Position numbers and translations under genes: made by a program
Notes under the pieces: generated by a model
Databases searched by the model: none
What the model was told of the DNA's origin: nothing
Seen by the model: the letters and a program-made list of their open reading frames with translations, nothing else
Shown: piece by piece, positions 59,613-64,000 of the stretch
Position numbering within the stretch: position 1 is the stretch's first letter
Layout: each line of letters begins with the position of its first letter
Source of the DNA: an uncultured Selenomonadales bacterium
GTDB taxonomy: Bacteria > Bacillota > Negativicutes > Selenomonadales > Selenomonadaceae
NCBI GenBank assembly: GCA_937877545.1
Contig: CALFJE010000063.1
Location: 13,209-77,208 of the forward strand
Reading direction: 5' to 3'
DNA length: 64,000 nucleotides

Positions 59613-60941
59613 TTATCTGCCGAGGGCTTCATAGCAGAGCTTACGGTTGCCCTTTGCTTTTACTTCATTGGGATTTATCGCAAGAGCCCTGTCAAAGTCT
59701 TGAATTGCCCGCTGATATTGCCCCGTCAAGTAATAGGCGTAGCCGCGATTGTTATAAGCCCCGGTGTATTTCGGATTGATTTGAATCGCTCTGTTGAAAT
59801 CGGCAATGGCTAATTCGTATTGCCCCAACTTGCCGTAAGCCACTCCGCGAGCATCGTATGCCACCGAATTATTCGGATCAAGCTGAAGTGCCTTGTTGAA
59901 GTACTGCATGGCTCGTTCGTGTTGTCCCAAATTATCATAAGCATTTCCGAGGTCGATATAAGCCCGACCGAAATTTGGTTTGAGCGCGACGACCTTGTCA
60001 AAGTCTTGAATTGCCCGCTGATATTGCCCCGTCAAGTAATAGGTGTAGCCGCGATTGTTGTAGGCGTTTACATGATTCGGGTTGATTTGAATCGCCCTGC
60101 TGTAATCTTGAAGAGCCCGCTCATATTGCTTCAACTGCTGATAAGCAAGCCCGCGGTTGCTGTACGCCAAACCGTAATTTGGATTGATTTGAATCGCTCT
60201 GTCGAAATTTTGAATGGCGAGCTCGTATTGCTTTTGGTCGAAATAAACCGTGCCGCGCCCGTTACAGGCAATCGCATTGTTCGGATTTAATTCGACAGCC
60301 GCGTTGTAAAGCTGAAGCGCACCGAATTTGTCGCCCTTATCGTTGAGCTTGTTTGCCTCGTCGACCTTTTGATTGGAAAGGAAGATTTTATCCTGCGCGG
60401 TGAATTCTTGAATGATTTGCTCTCTGTCTTGCTGATTGCTTGCAAGCCGGCGTTTCAGTTCGGCTATTTCACGTTTCTGCTCCTCATAAGCCTTGCGCAG
60501 AGATTCATTTTCCGAGACCTGATTTGATTTTTCCTGCGAATCCTTATTGAGCCAGCGAGTGATGTCCGAATCGTCGATTTGCGCCTTAATCGTGACGCGA
60601 ATCAAAACACCTTCGAGATTATCAACTTCCTTAAGCGGATAAAAATGCGGCTCCTCCACCAATTTGAGGATATTGGCGGTCATCGTTTCGATAACGTCTT
60701 CTTCGAGCTTGAGATTCTTCATGCGCGAGTAAGTCTTGACGTAAACGCCCGCCTGTTCGCAAGCGTAGCGCATGGCGTCGGCTTTGGCGCGTTCTTTGGC
60801 GACGCCCAAATTTTCGCCTTCACTCATGACGTAAGTGCCCTCGGCGGTGTAAATTTCGGCGTGCGTCACGGCGGCGATAAACATAAGCGCGACGCCCAAA
60901 AGCACCGAAATTCCTCGTCGAAAGATTTTATTTCCGTTCAC
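59613..60941 (-). CDS. Secreted TPR protein, family member 2
   Basis: GTG 60941 lies seven bases after AGGAGG; the in-frame ATG at 60947 is too close to that site. The 442-residue product has a signal peptide (ISVLLGVALMFIAAVTHA), then the shared domain (YTAEGTYVMSEGENLGVAKERA, C-EQAGVYVKTYS, LLRVT-like strand). A coiled coil near 150-190 (SLRKAYEEQKREIAELKRRL) and about seven TPR units follow (YNNRGYTYYLTGQYQRAIQDF repeats). It is 26 bp after member 3 and 20 bp before the ABC-F gene, in one transcription unit. Confidence 0.75.
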   Translation of the reverse strand: MNGNKIFRRGISVLLGVALMFIAAVTHAEIYTAEGTYVMSEGENLGVAKERAKADAMRYACEQAGVYVKTYSRMKNLKLEEDVIETMTANILKLVEEPHFYPLKEVDNLEGVLIRVTIKAQIDDSDITRWLNKDSQEKSNQVSENESLRKAYEEQKREIAELKRRLASNQQDREQIIQEFTAQDKIFLSNQKVDEANKLNDKGDKFGALQLYNAAVELNPNNAIACNGRGTVYFDQKQYELAIQNFDRAIQINPNYGLAYSNRGLAYQQLKQYERALQDYSRAIQINPNHVNAYNNRGYTYYLTGQYQRAIQDFDKVVALKPNFGRAYIDLGNAYDNLGQHERAMQYFNKALQLDPNNSVAYDARGVAYGKLGQYELAIADFNRAIQINPKYTGAYNNRGYAYYLTGQYQRAIQDFDRALAINPNEVKAKGNRKLCYEALGR

Positions 60942-60967
60942 TGCCATTCCTCCTGAAAACGCCAAGG

Positions 60968-62035
60968 TCAACCGAGTGCCTTAGCTCTTGCCAAATCCGC
61001 TTGCGCCTGTGAATAATTTCCGAGCCGCTGATAAGCCAGCCCGCGATTGTTGTACGCTGCAGAGTAATTCGGCTTGAGCTCAATAACTTTATTGTAGTCG
61101 GCAATCGCCTGCTGATACTGATTCAAGCAAAAATACGCGTTGGCGCGATTGTAATATGTGTCCGCGTCGGTCGGATTAAGCGCAATCGCCGCGCCGTAGC
61201 TTTCAATCGCCTGCCCGTATTGATTCATGGCTTGATAGGCATTGCCGCGATTGTAGTGCGCCTGATAAAGTTGCGGATTGAGTGCCGTTGCCCTGTCGAA
61301 TTCAAAAATAGCCTGAACGTATTGCTTCTGATTGTAGTAAACGGTGCCGCGCCCCAAGTAGGCAAGGGCGTTGTCGGGATTGAGCTTAGCCGCGTCGTTG
61401 AAAAGGTCGATGGCGTTCACGTATTCGCGGCGATTGTAAAAATCCCACGCCTCGGCGACCTTTTGATTCGACATAAAAGCCTTGTCCTCGGCGGCGAAGG
61501 CTATAGCGATTTGCTTTTTGTCCTGCGGCGTTTGATTATCGGCAAGTTTCTTTTGAAGCTCCGCGATTTGGCGTTCCTGCTCCTCGTTAGCCTTGCGAAG
61601 AGCCTCCATTTGAGAGATAAGTTCCGATTTTTCCTGAGAATCCTTGTTGAACCACTGCGAAACGTCCTCGCTGTCGATGTTGGCTTTGACTGTGGCGCGT
61701 ATGCGGGTGATGTTGTTATCGGCGTGTTCGCGCCGGTATTGCACGTCGACGACCTTGAGGATGTTTGTCGTCATGATGACAATTTCGTCCTTGGTGACCT
61801 GCGAATTGAGAACTTCGGTGCGGCTCTCGACGTAGACGCCGGCTTTTTCGCAAGCGTCGCGTTCGGCTCGTTGCAAGGCGCGTTGCTGAGCCACGTCGAA
61901 CGTCTCAAAATCGCTCATAAGATATTCGCCGACGCCCTCGTAAGTTCTGATTTCGGCATTGGCGGTCGGCAAGTTGAAAAGTATCGCTATCAGCAACGGA
62001 ACCAGCGTTCGGATTGAAATTTTCTTCCAAAGCAT
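60968..62035 (-). CDS. Secreted TPR protein, family member 3
   Basis: The 355-residue product starts at ATG 62035 behind AGGGGAGGAAACGTC. A signal peptide (RTLVPLLIAILFNLPTANA) leads to RTYEGVGEYLMSDFETFDVAQ, RAERDACEKAGVYVESRTEV and NITRIRATVKANIDSEDVSQW, closely like member 2. The coiled coil (QMEALRKANEEQERQIAELQKKL) and about five TPRs follow. The domain order, shared spacing and adjacent position show a tandem duplication with member 2. It is the first gene of the leftward operon ending at 56621. Confidence 0.75.
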   Translation of the reverse strand: MLWKKISIRTLVPLLIAILFNLPTANAEIRTYEGVGEYLMSDFETFDVAQQRALQRAERDACEKAGVYVESRTEVLNSQVTKDEIVIMTTNILKVVDVQYRREHADNNITRIRATVKANIDSEDVSQWFNKDSQEKSELISQMEALRKANEEQERQIAELQKKLADNQTPQDKKQIAIAFAAEDKAFMSNQKVAEAWDFYNRREYVNAIDLFNDAAKLNPDNALAYLGRGTVYYNQKQYVQAIFEFDRATALNPQLYQAHYNRGNAYQAMNQYGQAIESYGAAIALNPTDADTYYNRANAYFCLNQYQQAIADYNKVIELKPNYSAAYNNRGLAYQRLGNYSQAQADLARAKALG

Positions 62036-62065
62036 GACGTTTCCTCCCCTAAAATTTTTAAATCG

Positions 62066-62074
62066 ATTATAACA
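62066..62074 (-). promoter_or_regulatory. Extended -10 promoter for the TPR / ABC-F / SGNH operon
   Basis: On the minus strand TGTTATAAT provides a perfect TATAAT with a TGn extension; no good -35 box is seen. ATG 62035 lies about 30 bp downstream. Confidence 0.55.
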
Positions 62075-62126
62075 CAGCGGCTTGAAATGAGAAATGCCCG
62101 TCGTGATAAGATTTGGCAGCGGACGT

Positions 62127-62156
62127 TTGGCAAGGCTTTGCGGCGTTTGCTATAAT
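62127..62156 (+). promoter_or_regulatory. Promoter for the M48 peptidase gene, giving a very short leader
   Basis: TTGGCA, 18 bp, and a perfect TATAAT with TGC extension. Transcription should begin near 62163, only about 4-10 bases ahead of the candidate start codons. Confidence 0.65.
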
Positions 62157-62172
62157 CGCGTCGGTGATGAAC

Positions 62173-63933
62173 ATGAAAAAATTTTTGACGGCAGTCTTAA
62201 CGGCGGCAATGATGTTGTTGACACCCGCGCAGGTTTGGGCGGCGGACGCGTGGGCAGTGGCGGCGGAGGCTCTGGGCGTGTTGGCGGCGTATCAGTCGAC
62301 GCTCCGCGAAATTTTGGCTTTGGGCAACAACGCCGGCGCACAAATGGCGGCTCGCAAGCAGGACATTGATAAAAACGGCGTCGATAAAAATCCTCGCGAC
62401 GTGGAGCTTGTCGATTCGATTATGACGCGGCTGGTAAACGGCGGGCAATACGAGTTGCGCGTTAATTCCTTGCCGTTCGTGTGGAGCGTCAACGACAATG
62501 AAAAATTTAACGCGGCGTGCTATCCGATGAATTATATCAGCGTGAATCGCGGGCTGATTCGCAACCTGGGCGGCGACGAAAATCAAATCGCGGCGGTGTT
62601 GGCTCACGAGATGACGCACGGCATTGAGCAACACTCCGCCAAAAGCTACGCGCAAGCCGTCGCTCAACAGCTCGGCGCAATGGTGCTCGGTATGAACGTC
62701 GACAACGGCAGGAACGTCGATTGGGGCAAGTTCGCGGGCATGGTCGATTATTCTATCGCGAAGAATATCAACGTGCCGGCTGAATACGCGGCGGACGAGG
62801 GCGGCTTTTACCTCATGACGAGCGCGGGCTTTAACCCCGGCGGCGGCGCGGCTGCCATGAATCGCCTCGGCTACTATGTGCGCTACGAGACCCGCGACGT
62901 TTGGGAATTCGACGCGCACGACAAGCCCGACGAGCAAACTTTGAGCGACCACCCCGACACCGATAAGCGCGAAGCTAAGATGGCGGAGCTTATGACGGCT
63001 TACGGCGGCGGGCACGTCACGGTTGCCAAAGACGGGCGGGCTTACAAGGTTTTGGTCGACGGCGCGGAGCTTTTCTATTCGGTCAACACGGGCGACAATC
63101 CCACGAGCGCGGCGGTCAACGCCTACTGTTTCGCGGGCGGCTTGAGCAAGGCCTTTCACGATTACGACAACGCGGCGGCGTGGAATTTTCGGCAGGGCGT
63201 CACCAATCAGACGGATTTTTTAACGGACGAGCCGGCTTATCGGGAGTTGCGGAGTTTGGCGAGCATGTACAACCTCGGCGAAAAGATTCAAGCGGCGGTG
63301 ACCATGGCTTATCGCAACGAATCACCCGCTACTCGGAAAAAAATTCGGGACGACGACGCGGCTCGCGAAAAATTTTGGGCTAAGGTGAAGTCTGAGGCGG
63401 ATTCGGCAAAGGCTAAGGCGGCGACGCTGTTGCGCGTCAATGCCGACATTTACAACGACCACGGGCAGGGCGAACTTGCGCTTAAACAGATTGCGCGTGC
63501 CCTCAACGCGAAGAATCAAGACGACGTGGCGGAGTGTTTGGGCATACGCGGGCGGGCTAAGGCTATCGTCGGCGATTACGACGGTGCGCTTGCCGACGCG
63601 GACGCCGCGATTGATAAGGACGCGACCAACCTTTACAACTTCCTCAATCGGGCGGACGTGCGTCACATGCGCGGCGAGTTGGAGCTTGCGTTGGCGGACA
63701 TTGAACGCGCCTTGAAGATTGACGCCGATAATCCCATTGCTTACAAGTTGCGCGGCGACATCTTCGACGAGCAAAGCGATTCCGCGCAGGCTTTAACGGC
63801 TTACCGCAAGTGCTACGAGCTGTCGCAGAAAAAACCCGAATCGATACCGCTGACGTATCTGGAGCAGATTGACGCCAAGGCGGCGGAGAAAGTCCGCAAA
63901 GCGGAGGCGAAAGCTAAGGAGGAGGCGGCTTAA
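62173..63933 (+). CDS. Secreted M48-family metallopeptidase with TPR tail (BepA-like)
   Basis: I chose ATG 62173, with GGTG upstream; ATG 62167 is the alternative. The 586-residue product has a signal peptide (KKFLTAVLTAAMMLLTPAQVWA). The peptidase domain carries the zinc motif HEMTHG near residue 158 and the third-ligand helix EYAADEGGFYLMTSAGF near 214. Near 440-560 lie three or four TPR-like helical pairs (IYNDHGQGELALKQIARAL, RADVRHMRGELELALADI), ending in a charged KAEAKAKEEAA tail. The BepA-type layout suggests envelope protein quality control. It is divergent from the TPR operon. Confidence 0.88.
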   Translation: MKKFLTAVLTAAMMLLTPAQVWAADAWAVAAEALGVLAAYQSTLREILALGNNAGAQMAARKQDIDKNGVDKNPRDVELVDSIMTRLVNGGQYELRVNSLPFVWSVNDNEKFNAACYPMNYISVNRGLIRNLGGDENQIAAVLAHEMTHGIEQHSAKSYAQAVAQQLGAMVLGMNVDNGRNVDWGKFAGMVDYSIAKNINVPAEYAADEGGFYLMTSAGFNPGGGAAAMNRLGYYVRYETRDVWEFDAHDKPDEQTLSDHPDTDKREAKMAELMTAYGGGHVTVAKDGRAYKVLVDGAELFYSVNTGDNPTSAAVNAYCFAGGLSKAFHDYDNAAAWNFRQGVTNQTDFLTDEPAYRELRSLASMYNLGEKIQAAVTMAYRNESPATRKKIRDDDAAREKFWAKVKSEADSAKAKAATLLRVNADIYNDHGQGELALKQIARALNAKNQDDVAECLGIRGRAKAIVGDYDGALADADAAIDKDATNLYNFLNRADVRHMRGELELALADIERALKIDADNPIAYKLRGDIFDEQSDSAQALTAYRKCYELSQKKPESIPLTYLEQIDAKAAEKVRKAEAKAKEEAA

Positions 63934-64000
63934 CCCCCCTTTGCCAAAGCGTGGTTTCGCGGAAAAATATTTTTAAACTACTTTCTTTCAGTGGCGAAAG

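Noticed and set aside
63934..64000. The last 67 bases after the M48 gene.
   Set aside because: No frame, hairpin or promoter can be supported before the window ends.
1..64000. tRNA, rRNA, insertion sequences, integrases or phage genes.
   Set aside because: I looked for tRNA-like cloverleafs, transposase motifs and terminal inverted repeats and saw none; accessory genes here are not tied to any visible mobile element.

Overview
The window is a gene-dense bacterial chromosome segment (roughly 54% G+C by eye) with no rRNA, tRNA, insertion sequence or CRISPR array that I can see. The gene set (SpoIID/LytB-domain protein - queA - tgt - yajC order, secD/secF, CsoR regulator, LicD, FakA-like DAK2 protein, insulinase-type M16C peptidase, brnT toxin, GH84 hexosaminidase) points to a Bacillota genome, most likely Negativicutes (a Selenomonas/Veillonella-type diderm). 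That placement is inference from gene content and order, not from a marker phylogeny.

Layout. 1-8.3 kb: a partial DAK2/FakA-like gene, then an FtsA-like cell-division gene followed by four tandem GT8 glycosyltransferase copies. Two copies are near-identical over about 1.23 kb and the fourth is a frameshifted, deleted pseudogene. 8.3-10.7 kb: an Orn/Lys/Arg-type decarboxylase and a 3D-domain cell-wall protein with a structured leader RNA. 10.7-22.9 kb: one very long leftward operon running FAD oxidoreductase - membrane protein - SpoIID - PheC-like - queA - [GHKL ATPase, unknown protein, DUF6339-like protein] - tgt - yajC - 5-formyl-THF cyclo-ligase - D-Ala-D-Ala dipeptidase. The three bracketed genes form an accessory cassette spliced seamlessly into a housekeeping operon and are the best candidate for an undescribed system. 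23.7-29.7 kb: tsaE-tsaB-rimI, a GT2 glycosyltransferase whose reading frame is broken at a poly-C run (candidate phase switch), a DMT transporter, a 68-residue double-glycine-leader peptide with its own promoter and terminator, ftsZ and tcdA.

29.7-35.3 kb: secreted TPR proteins in an apparent operon with a CsoR repressor, a 52-residue basic protein, and argG-argH with a brnT/antitoxin pair fused onto the operon by overlap. 35.3-44.5 kb: a GT-C-like membrane protein; a membrane-anchored MutS-like ATPase, acetyltransferase and two LicD genes; an LUD protein; a GH84 enzyme with an F420-ligase-like neighbour. 44.6-51.9 kb: a rightward operon of a hexapeptide acetyltransferase, two acyltransferase-3 proteins, an M16C peptidase, dapA and a secreted protein. 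52-64 kb: a GIY-YIG protein, secF/secD, NDH-2, an SGNH esterase, an ABC-F ATPase, two more secreted TPR paralogues and a periplasmic M48 peptidase.

Themes: surface-glycan diversification (GT8 array, GT2, LicD, GT-C, acyltransferases), a lineage-specific family of secreted TPR proteins, and dispersed short repeats. The repeats include a strongly over-represented octamer (CTGCGCGG) on both strands and GGGACTA/AATTCCT heptamer tracts. Promoter, terminator and start-site calls come from direct reading; no searches were run.
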